DNA of 45,000 nt from Sporisorium sorghi. Taxonomy: Eukaryota; Basidiomycota; Ustilaginomycetes; Ustilaginales; Ustilaginaceae. Location of the stretch: the NCBI GenBank assembly GCA_023212695.1, contig JALCCG010000018.1:1-45000 (forward strand), read 5' to 3'. The position numbers and the translations under genes are program-made. How positions within the stretch are numbered: position 1 is the first letter of the stretch; each line of letters opens with the position of its first letter. The notes beneath the pieces were generated by a model. That model did no database searches and had not been told where the DNA came from. It saw only the letters and a list, made by a program, of their open reading frames with translations. This document shows, piece after piece, positions 10,600 to 19,398 of the stretch.

Positions 10600-11294
10600 A
10601 ATGCAGCTGAGGCTGGAACGTGATCAGCTGGAAGAGAAGATACAAGCTGCTCTACTTGCTTTCAATCAAGGCTGCTTCAAGACCCTCAAGGCTGCGTGTT
10701 AAGCGCCTGGGGTCTGATAACCTCAACAGTGAGAGTGGATGGGTGTCGAGGCCAGGGGTGATAGTCCAGGCTTGGAGGCTCAGTACCACACTAGTGGGTG
10801 TGGGGCAATTACAAGGGAAGGCCTTGAGATTCCACCTACAGAGTGAGTAGAGTAAAATACAATCAACAAGAAGAAGAAAGGTCAGAGACTTTGCACTGTG
10901 CTCAGAACAGCCTCCATGCCCAGTGGCCAATGCTGCAGCCGCTGGGCCAAGTCACCCAATCTCCCGATCTCTCCGTGATCAACCCACCCCAACGCGATCC
11001 ATAACAGCACAAAAGGCAGCTGAGAAGTGCAGCTGCAGCAGCTGCAGGAAGACAAAGAGCACAGCACTGGCTCCTAACCCACCTGCACCAGCACCAGCAC
11101 CAGAACCAGAGCTGCATCCTGAAGAGAGCAGAGTTCCTGCAGGCACATGGACTCTGCCACCACCTCCACTGTTCCCAGGTTACGACTATCTCATGGGCCT
11201 TCCACCCCTCTCGCTGCCATTCCCATCCTTCCCCAGCTCCAGCTCAGTCCAATATAGCCTGCCTGGTCCTTCTTCACAACCTAGTGTTGAATGA
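10600..11294 (+). pseudogene. Remnant of a pogo-type transposase gene
   Basis: Two readable pieces remain. At about 10601-10702 MQLRLERDQLEEKIQAALLA continues into FNQGCFKTLKAAC and a stop, which fits the start of the DNA-binding helix-turn-helix region. At 10923-11294 a 123-codon frame starts MANAAAAGPSHPISRSL, contains CSCSSC and a Pro/Ala/Glu repeat, and ends in a Pro/Ser-rich tail. The DDE domain that should lie between them is missing. Assigning the second piece to the same transposase is inference from its position. Confidence 0.45.
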
Positions 11295-11451
11295 ATCATC
11301 TTAGATGTGATGTTCATGGGGAGGAGGGGGACTTGGCTGTTTGAGCAAAAATTTTGGTCCATTTAGCCAAGTCCCCCTCTGCGTCTGGGCCAGAAATATA
11401 GTAGAGCTGCTGTCTGAAAATTTTCGAAATTGAATAAATCCAAAATCCAAA

Positions 11452-11510
11452 ATGTGGCCACGCCTGGTACTCCAATTTCCCTGCCAAATCCGAGTACGAG
11501 GCGTGGTGCC
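11452..11510 (-). repeat. Second copy of the repeat found at 105-172
   Basis: Read on the minus strand, this segment gives CTCGTACTCGGATTTGGCAG followed by GGGAAATTGGAGTACCAGGC and GTGGCCA. The start of the window has the same core in plus orientation with a small internal duplication. The repeat lies in the subterminal part of the pogo-like element, so the window-start copy probably belongs to a related element. Confidence 0.65.
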
Positions 11511-11576
11511 GAGTACGCTGCAAGTCCCCCTCAATTCCTCAACTACGTGAATTTCGCATCTACGTGATACACGTTA

Positions 11577-12251
11577 GCGTTTGCATCTCTCTTGCGCGAC
11601 AGCTGTCTGTACATGAGCTCATGTCATAGAGCGGTAAGCGCTTCATCAGAAGTCCGATCACGTTATGGGCCGCGAAGCACCATCACATAATCGCGTTTTG
11701 AATCGAATCAATGAGCTTGCTCGAAACTCCAAATGTGCCTGCATTGCTCACGTCGAGCTTCGGATTGTCCGCCGGAAGGGTAAGATTCGAGGTTCAAACC
11801 ACCACAGCATCAACTGCAAATTCGACGCTTGCAGGCGAAACCCTCAAATGCTTTTTGTGATTTTTCAAGACGGTCGTACATCGACGGATCAGGCCAATCG
11901 AAGAATCAGGCAATTGCAAAAAGCTGCACGCATGCTCCGGCATTCATTCTCGTCATCATTGTTTGGAGACTTCGTAAACTTCGTGTTTTCATGAATTTCT
12001 GAATGCCCAATTGATCATGGAAGGGAACAAGAAAGATTGTTCCGTGAGTTCGCGGCCCAATTTCATGTTCTTGACTAGGCAAAGGGGCGAATTGAATCAT
12101 TCAAGGATAAAACCCAACGAAAACCGACGTCCTTCTGTGAATGACGTTTCTAAAACGATGTAACTACTGTAAATAGTTTTTTTTATTAAAAATCCCGCTA
12201 AGCAAAAGTGACGTCCGTCAACAGATGCAAAGCTGATTCTGTACTTCTAAC
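11577..12251. other. AT-richer transposon debris, no gene
   Basis: A 109-codon frame (11665-11994) has no recognisable motif and is probably chance. The stretch contains an extended T run at 12178-12185 and TTTTTATTAAAAA. From 12252 downward on the minus strand it may be the LTR of a copia-type relic. Confidence 0.35.
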
Positions 12252-12262
12252 ACTCCCCCTCA
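12100..12262 (-). mobile_element. Polypurine tract and LTR start of a copia-type relic
   Basis: On the minus strand the sequence reads TGAGGGGGAG directly followed by TGTTAGAAGTACAG (junction at 12253/12252). A purine-only tract abutting TGTTAG is the standard junction between the internal region and the 3' LTR of Ty1/copia elements. No coding region survives upstream and I cannot place the far end of the LTR, so the lower coordinate is only nominal. Confidence 0.4.
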
Positions 12263-12339
12263 GACTCTGCTTTGACACTATCTGTTGAGCAATCTTTCAG
12301 CTCTGTAGGGCCCTCTTTTGGCCGTAATTTTCGCATTTT

Positions 12340-12415
12340 TCTGGTTCCTTCCTGGATTTGAACCTGCGACCTAGCTAGAATTAGAGAGTGCGCGCAACAA
12401 TCACGCAGGTTGGGC
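12340..12415 (-). repeat. tRNA-like relic (pol III B box)
   Basis: The minus strand contains GGTCGCAGGTTCAAATCC, with a perfect B-box GGTTCAAATCC at 12354-12364, preceded by a D-arm-like TTGTTGCGCGC and an anticodon-arm-like CTCTCTAATTCTAG. The acceptor and T stems do not pair and no T-run terminator follows. It is therefore a decayed tRNA or the head of a tRNA-derived SINE, not a working tRNA gene. Confidence 0.4.
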
Positions 12416-12759
12416 TCAGTTTTTGAGCTTCATCATAAAAGAATTCACAGGAAAGTGTCTCGTGACATCGAGAATTTCGAATACCTGTCTGTGAGAATTC
12501 GATCGTTTTCAGCGCTGATTGAACCGCAAGCTCTGCGATCGTTTCGCGACGTGAATGTGTCTTGAAAAGCTCTCACATGGACCTCTGGACCTTGCAAAAT
12601 TGCGCAATTCGTCAACCTCGAAAACGATCAGTATTGGCCATGAAATTCACTCACTTCACACTCTCTGGCAAAGCGGCTGCCTGCGCCTTCGAGTTGGTAT
12701 TAGATTCGCTAGATTAGCGTGTGCGAATGTGGCCAGAGGCGAGTCTTGCGGGAAGATAT

Positions 12760-13320
12760 TCATATCCTGAAAAAAGTAAAAAGTCGTCCCCGGAGTCACC
12801 CACCCCAGCCACCCCAGGTGGCTACTAGGGTGGCTCCGGGGGTGGCTCCTTGGACGTACCCAACATCAATTCAATGTTAGATTTCTAACCAAAATTTCAT
12901 GTTTTTTAGAAGTAGCCGCTTGCATCAATTAAGCTCTAAAACACATTTTTGGCTTTAGAAAAAAAAAAAACATGATTATCTGTCGAGACTTCTCATGATT
13001 TGATCTTTGTGACTGATTTTTAGCTTGATATGTAATTTATAATTGTATGCCAGCCACCAATCCCCCAACAAGGGTGTAGTTGGTAGAGAGTCTCTTGTAA
13101 ATTAGGCCAGTTGGGGGTCGCAGGTTCGAATCCCCAGTGGGCTAACCTTTTTTTCTTTCTTTTTACTTTTTTCTTTCTTTCTTTCCCTGTGTGGCTGCTG
13201 CGAGGAGCCACCCTTGAGGAGGAGCCTAGATCGGGGGTGCTTGTGGCTCCGGGTAGGAAACCACCTAGGGTGGTTGCTTGGGTGGCTCCTAGGACGACTT
13301 TTCCTTTTTTCAGGATATGA
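12760..13320. mobile_element. 561-bp foldback/MITE-like element with GGTGGCTCC-rich arms
   Basis: The two ends are inverted copies: TCATATCCTGAAAAAAG from 12760 and the same word on the minus strand from 13320. Both continue into AAAGTCGTCC and then into degenerate arms built from GGAGCCACCC/GGTGGCTCC blocks (12788-12850 and 13190-13292). No transposase is present. The exact target duplication is unclear: TA at the TATCC end or ATT flanking CATATCC are both possible. The centre holds a tRNA-like pol III segment (13062-13154). The element abuts a copia-type LTR-like sequence on its right. Confidence 0.65.
13062..13154 (+). repeat. tRNA(Thr)-like SINE head with pol III terminator
   Basis: GTGTAGTTGGTAGAG resembles a tRNA D arm. 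CTCTTGTAAA resembles an anticodon loop with TGT (Thr). GGGTCGCAGGTTCGAATCCC carries a perfect B box (GGTTCGAATCC, 13123-13133). Seven T residues at 13148-13154 would end a pol III transcript. The stems do not pair as a functional tRNA needs and no matching 5' acceptor strand is visible, so I read it as tRNA-derived rather than a real tRNA gene. Confidence 0.5.
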
Positions 13321-13688
13321 TTTATGAATCTGACTATGAGAGGTCTTGTAGTTAGATTGGACAAGGAGCTCTTCCTGTGTTTGGGTGCTCTTGTGATTAT
13401 TTATATACATGAGCATGCATAACTTTGAGTGACTAGAGTCCTTCCTGCTTGATGCTTCTTCGCCCCTTTGGGTCGAGTCATGCCTTCTTTGTTCTTGATT
13501 GTTGGGAGAGTTGCAGGAATCTAAGCTTCTGATTGGGCAGGATTGTCTGCCTGCCTACCAAGTTGTTCCAGCAACCAAACCCAACATTCTGGCTTTGTTC
13601 CAGAATGTCCGTGAATGTTAGATTGTTGATACTGGACCTTACAGCTTTAATCAGGATGATGTAACCCCTAATTGCCAATATTCTAACA
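13321..13688 (-). mobile_element. Copia-type LTR-like sequence
   Basis: On the minus strand the stretch starts TGTTAGAATATTGGC at 13688, has TATATAAATA at 13399-13408 about 280 bp further on, and is truncated or interrupted by the foldback element at 13320. The TG start and TATA spacing fit a copia LTR. No paired LTR, primer-binding site or target duplication was found, so this stays tentative. Confidence 0.4.
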
Positions 13689-14089
13689 GTTGGGGCTTGT
13701 GGTGCCTACACTGTCGTTACTCTGACCGCTCCAACCGCAGCCGGATCTCTCCAACAGATTTTGGCACCTCAATCTTCGCTTCTGCGTTCACAGAACGTAC
13801 CTGCACCTCGACCGGCACCTTCATCAGCCGAATCGTCTTGACTAGCAGACAAATGAAAGGCTGGAGGAGAAGGTTACCTCACTGTTGGCCCGGCAGAGAC
13901 GCACAATCAATGTCAGCCACAATTAATTTGACGAGTCTGGCGGTCGTCCCAGCTCTGGATGTCGTGACGACTACAAGGTGATCTCAGAGTTATGAACATG
14001 ACTTGTCACAGACCAGCTCTCTCATTCATCGATGACTCGCAAGGCGCAGCGTGACATCAATTGGATTCGCTGACAAGACATGCTGTGAT
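13689..14089. other. Intergenic, 3' of VPS45
   Basis: These 401 bases hold the presumed 3' untranslated region of VPS45 and unassigned sequence next to the LTR-like relic. A short frame at 13697-13981 shows no motif. I see nothing else. Confidence 0.4.
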
Positions 14090-16096
14090 TCACTGGAGAC
14101 CGCCGATGGTACCCTCGACGCCCCTCCTGAGACGACCAAAAACGTCGGTAGCCAGATCCTTGGCGCCGCTTGCCGCCTCACCGAGATACTCGGGATCGAG
14201 GAGACTGGCTGCAGCGCCGGCCACGGAGCCGTCCTGCCTCGATGCGTTCTGTCGTCCACCCACGGCCAACTGCACGGGGCCGATACTAAGATTCAGTGCG
14301 GGTCCTCCAACGCCGAGATTGGGTGGAGGTTTGGCCACTTGGGCGTCAAAGCGAGACGCTGCATCTTGGACCATGTCGAGGTAGGACCTGCTGTTGTGTA
14401 TTGAGCTACCACCGAGAAGGAAGCGCGTGCCTGTGCCAACCACGCCACCGACAGCAGCCTGCTGAGCACCCGGCTGCGCACCGCGCTGATGCTGAGCATT
14501 GAGCAGCGCTATGGAACGGGCTTCTTCATAGGTGGCGCCTCCAATGATAAACAGGATAACATCTTGTGGACGCTCGGCAGGATTTGGTGGAGCTGCACCT
14601 TGGCTGTGAGAGGCAAAGGGATAGCTGGTGTCTCTCAACCTGCCTCGCATGAGGTTGTCTACGGTTTGGACGAGATGCGGCGTGTGTTGTGTGTAGACAT
14701 TCTCGACGCCTTTGAGCCCCTTGAGTGCGCTTCTGCCTCGCGAAAAGAAGTTCTCGTTGGCGAACAAGTCGTCTTGGCGTTGATCCGCTCCGGCGATATT
14801 GAGCGTGACAAAGACGAGGGCAGCGCGGCTTTCGGGCACGCCTGCCTTGAGCAGATCTTGCACTATCTTTTGGATCTGGTTGCCCGGCAGCTTCTGGTAT
14901 CGCAATGCGTAGAGGATGGCAACACGGATTTTGGCATCGTGAGGAAACTTTGGCGACTCGATCATGGACTGTACGGCTTTGAGGTCGGAGGCGTGACTCT
15001 CGACGCTGGCGAGGGACTGCTCGAGCTCTGAGATCTCCAGAAGCGAATCTCTTTCTACGCGACGGCTGAGTTCTCCGAGCAGCGCGACGTGCTTGCTGAC
15101 GTTGCCGCCGAGTTTGCGGAACTCAGGATACTCCTCGACAAAGCGTTTCATGTCTGCGACTGTGTCGATAGTGGCGTTAGAGGCAGTCCTTGACTGATAT
15201 TCGAGCACGTATTTCTTGATCGAGGCGCCAAGGTCGCCAAAGTTGTCGAAGAGATTGGCGGAGAAGAAGGGATCTTGATCGCCAGAGAGGACGATCTCCT
15301 GCAGCTCGGGACGGATGCCGTCTGCATCGGCAAGACTGACACGACCATTCTTGATGCCGAGAACTTCGTGCACCATGGCTTGGTACGTCCATTGAGTGAG
15401 TAGGGGTGTGACTGGATCGTTCCTGCGATCGAGAATGAGAAGAAGCGGCGCGTTCTCTGTCCTTCTGAAGTCGAAAAGACTGGACTGGCCATCGTTGATC
15501 TGATATGAAAGCTCCTCTGCCAGCTTTTTAGCAAGTGTGCTCATCCTCTCGTATCGAATTACGGGCCTCTTCTTGAGACTGAGCAGAAGCGCCAAGAGAC
15601 CCTTGACGTGCTGATCGAGGCCCTGCGGATCCCATGTGGAAGGGCTGTCTGCCCAGATGCGTGCAGGCGGAGTGTCGATATTTAGCGAGAAGAGGTCGGT
15701 GTTGACTGGGAGATAGTCGGCAAAGAATTCCTGGATCTCCTTGACGACCTCATGCTCGTCTGCTTCGGCGAGGAGCTCAATGTCTTGCTTTTGGAGGACG
15801 TTGGTGAAATAGAGCCAGTAAGACTTGTATCTCGGCTGACGTAGCTCGCGTGTCAATGCAGAGATGGACTGTGGTGTGGGACGGAGGAGTGCGATGCAAT
15901 TAAGATGTCGCATACGATCGCGATTTGCATTGTCGACACGATCTGTGAGGTAGACTTCGTGACCGAGCAGGGAAGACTGGGTGAAAGAGGTGGAGATGAT
16001 GGGGGTGGTGTCCTGGTCGAGCAAGAGCACCTTGATGCCAGCCACTTCGGTGATCATGCGCTGAATGTACGCCGACACTGCCTTTGTGACGTCCAT
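14090..16096 (-). CDS. VPS45: Vps45-type Sec1/Munc18 protein
   Basis: This SM-family protein binds syntaxin-type SNAREs and supports vesicle fusion at the trans-Golgi network and endosome on the way to the vacuole. I start at 16096 (MDVTKAVSAYIQRMI), which matches the family N-terminus; the frame stays open upstream but adds only a Pro-rich stretch. The 668 residues are a single exon. Recognisable Sec1 landmarks are KVLLLDQDTTPIIS, the EVYLTDR segment, YKSYWLYFTNVL, LLILDRRNDPVTPLLTQWTYQAMVHE and, near the end, DVILFIIGGATYEEARSIALLN. A longer Gly/Ala-rich tail follows (about residues 545-668). It is divergent from dynactin p25 with 235 bp between the start codons. Confidence 0.93.
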   Translation of the reverse strand: MDVTKAVSAYIQRMITEVAGIKVLLLDQDTTPIISTSFTQSSLLGHEVYLTDRVDNANRDRMRHLNCIALLRPTPQSISALTRELRQPRYKSYWLYFTNVLQKQDIELLAEADEHEVVKEIQEFFADYLPVNTDLFSLNIDTPPARIWADSPSTWDPQGLDQHVKGLLALLLSLKKRPVIRYERMSTLAKKLAEELSYQINDGQSSLFDFRRTENAPLLLILDRRNDPVTPLLTQWTYQAMVHEVLGIKNGRVSLADADGIRPELQEIVLSGDQDPFFSANLFDNFGDLGASIKKYVLEYQSRTASNATIDTVADMKRFVEEYPEFRKLGGNVSKHVALLGELSRRVERDSLLEISELEQSLASVESHASDLKAVQSMIESPKFPHDAKIRVAILYALRYQKLPGNQIQKIVQDLLKAGVPESRAALVFVTLNIAGADQRQDDLFANENFFSRGRSALKGLKGVENVYTQHTPHLVQTVDNLMRGRLRDTSYPFASHSQGAAPPNPAERPQDVILFIIGGATYEEARSIALLNAQHQRGAQPGAQQAAVGGVVGTGTRFLLGGSSIHNSRSYLDMVQDAASRFDAQVAKPPPNLGVGGPALNLSIGPVQLAVGGRQNASRQDGSVAGAAASLLDPEYLGEAASGAKDLATDVFGRLRRGVEGTIGGLQ

Positions 16097-16331
16097 TGTT
16101 GCGATGAGAAGCGGGACAGGATGAGGAGCGGGGATGGATGGTGGTGTGTGGAGAACGGAAAGCGCAGTTGGACGTGCACAGCCCAAAAAGTGATCCGTGC
16201 CAAATTCCGAGTCCCGATGAAAAAGAAGAACAACACTTGAAAGGGAAATCTTGCTTGACCAACACCTCCTTCTTCATCTCTCGCCACAACACCTTTCACT
16301 GCCTTGTCTACGAGCAGCGAAACAGATTATA
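16097..16331. promoter_or_regulatory. Bidirectional promoter region, VPS45 / dynactin p25
   Basis: These 235 bp separate two divergent start codons, so both core promoters and leaders must fit here. The dynactin side is pyrimidine-rich (CACCTCCTTCTTCATCTCTC). I see no clear TATA box. Confidence 0.5.
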
Positions 16332-17055
16332 ATGCCGTCGACAGTCAGTCATGTGGTACCTTACCATCCGAACGAGTACATCCAAACCGCGTTGACCGGC
16401 AACAAAGTGTCGCGAAAGGCAACCATCCTAGGCTCGCAGAATATCATTCTTGGCGGCAAATGCATCATACAGCACGGCACCATCATTCGAGGCGACCTCA
16501 AGAGGATCACAGCTTCTTCGAGCTCTTCGTCAGCCGCTGGAGTCCAAAGTCAGCCGACTCAATCAGTGGCCATCTTCATCGGAAGATATTGCATCTTGGC
16601 CGAGTCGAGCGTGATACGCCCTCCGTACAAGACCTACAAAGGGTGAGTGGAGCGATTTGATGGTGCCAAGCACCAGTAACACCGCAAGTACACAAACGCC
16701 ATATTGACCGTTGCTGTTCGCTTCGCGCTGCTCCCTCAGTGTCTTCTCGTATTACCCCATGAAGATAGGTGACCACGTTTCGGTGGGTGCCAACACGGTA
16801 TTGGAAGCAGCATCAGTGGGATCACACGTCGAGATTGGAGCCAACTGTATCATCGGACGCTTCGTCATCATCAAGGACTGTGCTCGCATCTTGGACGGCA
16901 GCGTGGTTGCGCCCAACACGGTGATCCCCTCGTTTTCAATCTTCGGCGGCAGTCCAGCCAGATTGATTGGCGAACTTCCCGAGACTTTCTCCGAGAGCTG
17001 CGAGGCCAAGATGAAGGACTTTTACCAACGCTTTCGACCTGCCAACGAGCGATGA
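16332..17055 (+). CDS. DCTN5: Dynactin subunit 5 (p25)
   Basis: This is a subunit of the pointed-end complex of dynactin, the dynein activator that links the motor to endosomal and other cargo. Exons are 16332-16642 and 16740-17055 (GTGAGT donor, CTCAG acceptor), giving 208 residues. The protein is a left-handed beta-helix of hexapeptide repeats: NKVSRKATILGSQNIILGGKCIIQHGTIIRGDLKRI, then GRYCILAESSVIRPP and, in exon 2, FSYYPMKIGDHVSVGANTVLE, HVEIGANCIIGRFVIIKDCA and VVAPNTVIPSFSIFGGSPARLIGELP. The p25 landmarks VIRPPYK and FYQRFRP are present. A Ser-rich insertion sits between two coils at about residues 58-75. Confidence 0.92.
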
Positions 17056-17143
17056 ATGGTTGGAGCAGCTTTGCTGCTAGTGGTCGCTGCTTGGACTCAG
17101 CAGCAAGGAACACCAACACCAACACGCTCAATGCCCGCACGCG

Positions 17144-17144
<1 letters not shown>

Positions 17145-17183
<39 letters not shown>
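17145..17183 (+). repeat. T39 homopolymer
   Basis: An uninterrupted run of 39 T lies between the dynactin p25 stop and the HAD phosphatase start. It is the longest of several long A or T runs found only between genes in this window. Confidence 0.9.
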
Positions 17184-17287
17184 CCTCCCGAACAATCCTT
17201 CCACATGACACGCACGCACGCAACGCTGCGCACGCACCGCATCGCACATCTTCCGACACGGTCACCATCTCCGTGGCTCGCCCGGAC

Positions 17288-18551
17288 ATGATCAGGCTTT
17301 TTCGCTCGTCTCGACACGTCTCGATACGCCTGTACACGACCCGCAGGCTGAGTTCGATCGCAACTATCATGACGCCGCCAAGGTACAATGTCTTGATCGA
17401 CCTCAACGGAACTTGCCATATCGGAGACAAGCCCACCGAAGGAGCGGTCGAGGCAGTCCAAAAACTGCGTGCTGCCCAGCAGAAACATCAAGGTCGTCTC
17501 AACATTCGGTTCTGCAGCAACACGAGCAAAGAGTCGTCCGCGTCACTTCTCTCGCGCCTGCGCAGGGTGGGTCTAGGCGCGGATCTGGTCTCGGCGCATG
17601 ATGTCTTTACCAGTCTAGACGCTGCAAAACGCTTCGTGTCTCGTCGCAAGCTGCGAGCTCTATTGCTGCTGTCCTCGTCCGCGCAGAGCAGCTTCATGGA
17701 GGAAGAGGACCTCACCGAACACTGTTTTCAGGCAAAACCAGAGATGGACCCAGCGACATTCAGCCCCGACGAGAAATCTCGGCTGCGATCTTGCAATGCC
17801 GTCGTCATCGGACTCTGCCCAGATCTCATGACGCAGAAGTGGCTCGACGAAGCCTTTCGCTTGCTGTCGGGCGAGTACGGCGCGACAGAACAAGTGGCGC
17901 TGATCGCAACGCATCGGGGTAAGTAATCTTTGAGGATTGGTAGCAATGATCGAGCCTCGGGTACTGACGACCACGACGTGATTTGTCACTTGCAGCCATG
18001 TACCATCGGCCAAGCGAGGGTGCTCCGTTGTCAATGGGCCCGGGTGCGTTTGTAGCGGCACTGGAAGCAGCTTGTCACCGCGATGCCGACTCGACCAGCG
18101 TGTGCGGTAAACCGAGCCAAACCTTTTTGCAAGAATGCATTGCCGGAATGATTGAGGCGAATGAAAGCATGAATGACTTGACAAATATCATCGTAAGTCG
18201 ACAGGTGACAGGCAACTGTGCATGGTCAAACGCTCACACGGGCTGACCTCATGCGTGTTGATGGCTCCATTTGACTCCGAGAAGATCGGAGATGATCTCG
18301 ACGCCGACCTCGGCAAGGGCACTTGGCAGCTTGACCTGCGTCGCATATTGGGTGAGTTTGGGATCGTTGTCCGGATGTTGGCAACCGTTGGTTCGCTCAC
18401 GCCTTTTTCTACGTTCTTGTGTGCAGTGCGCACTGGCAAGTTCAGAGCGGGCGACGATGAGCGCGGCGAAAAACCCGCCGACGAGGTGCATGACAGTCTC
18501 GCGTCGTGGGTTGAGGGCTTCCTCACTACCGAGCTCAATGACGGACAGTGA
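17288..18551 (+). CDS. HAD-superfamily phosphatase, HDHD2/LHPP-like
   Basis: This hydrolase belongs to the HDHD2/LHPP branch of the HAD family; its substrate cannot be read from sequence. Exons are 17288-17918, 17996-18192, 18282-18351 and 18427-18551 (340 residues). The third acceptor is ambiguous by one codon. Motif I is DLNGTCHIGD (nucleophile Asp), motif II FCSNTSKES, the motif III lysine lies in GKPSQTF, and motif IV is IGDDLDADLG, created by joining exons 2 and 3. GPGAFVAALE is also typical. Two starts are plausible: 17288 adds an Arg-rich, acid-free leader (MIRLFRSSRHVSIRLYTTRR) like a mitochondrial presequence, while 17369 (MTPPRYNVLIDLNGT) gives a 313-residue cytosolic form. The gene follows dynactin p25 in the same direction, 232 bp after its stop. 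Confidence 0.88.
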
Positions 18552-19398
18552 CGGACAGCAACGTGTATGCCTTCAATACAGCCAGTCACTCAGATCAATG
18601 CGGAGGCAGGGACAAGCAACATTGCTGCCCGGGATCTAAGAGCGGAGACATCCGCTTCCGGACGCGCGTGGGCGATTTTTGGCTGTTCCCGGATGTTTCC
18701 GCCTGTGGACCCTGATTCTGACCCCGCTTTTGGAGAGGGTTCAAGCGAGACCGACTCGAGAGAAACATTCGCTAGAAAGTCGAGTGACACCTTCGTAGCG
18801 AGATTTGCCGCTGTTTGAATGGGACAGATCGGACTGATGGCTGCTGATCATAACTGGCGTTGATCGTATCCAGCTTGCAAGTGAAGCAGGCAGGCAGGAG
18901 GGAGAGAGAGCGTGAACTGAAGTGAATAATGCTACGGGACAGTGACAAGGATAGAAAAGCGCTTTCTGTCTGTCGACGTGAATCCACAACTTGACATGTC
19001 GCGTGGGGGGGTTGCAAGGTTTACAAATCAATCACATCTTGATCGGATCTTTTGAGATCAGTTGAGGACGGTCAATTCAAAGTGCGTTTGGCTGCCAGCA
19101 ATGCACTGTCATGCAGCAGAAAACTAAGATCGGCCAATTTGATTGTGTTTTTGTCATTCCAATTTTGGAAATCGGATCCCGGATTCTTCCCTTTTGCTCC
19201 ACGCTCGCTTTACGGTCTTCTCCGGTGTCACGACTCCACCCTTCCTTCGTAACGACACCATCATCTGTCAAGAGCCTCTGCCCCGCAACATGCGCACGGT
19301 TCATGCTCACTCTAGCGCATAGCATACTTCGCTGTTGAAGCTAGTCACCTTGGCACATTGACTCCATCTCTCTTCCCAGCATCTAATTCTTTGCCGCC
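18552..19398. other. Intergenic, upstream of the Zn2Cys6 regulator
   Basis: These 847 bases hold the HAD gene's 3' region and the promoter of the transcription factor. A G7 run (about 19006-19012) and purine-rich GGCAGGCAGGAGGGAGAGAG (18890-18909) are visible. The last roughly 150 bp are pyrimidine-rich. No gene is supported. Confidence 0.45.

Larger units (their letters stand above)
10394..11574 (+). mobile_element. Pogo/Fot1-like non-autonomous transposon (deletion derivative)
   Basis: This 1,181-bp element is flanked by TA on both sides (10392-10393 and 11575-11576). Its terminal inverted repeats are 52 bp (10394-10445 and 11523-11574), start ACGTGTATCACGTA and match at 50 of 52 positions by hand alignment. 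Inside, the plus strand keeps a short frame resembling the N-terminal pipsqueak-type helix-turn-helix of fungal pogo transposases (QLEEKIQAALLAFNQGCFKTLKAAC, about 10613-10702), followed by a stop. No DDE catalytic core is present. A later frame (10923-11294) is Pro/Ala-rich and could be the remnant of the C-terminus. The near-identical ends suggest recent mobilisation in trans by a complete copy elsewhere. Confidence 0.8.

Noticed and set aside
11665..11994. 109-codon frame in the transposon-rich block
   Set aside because: No recognisable domain, and it lies in repeat debris; length is compatible with chance.
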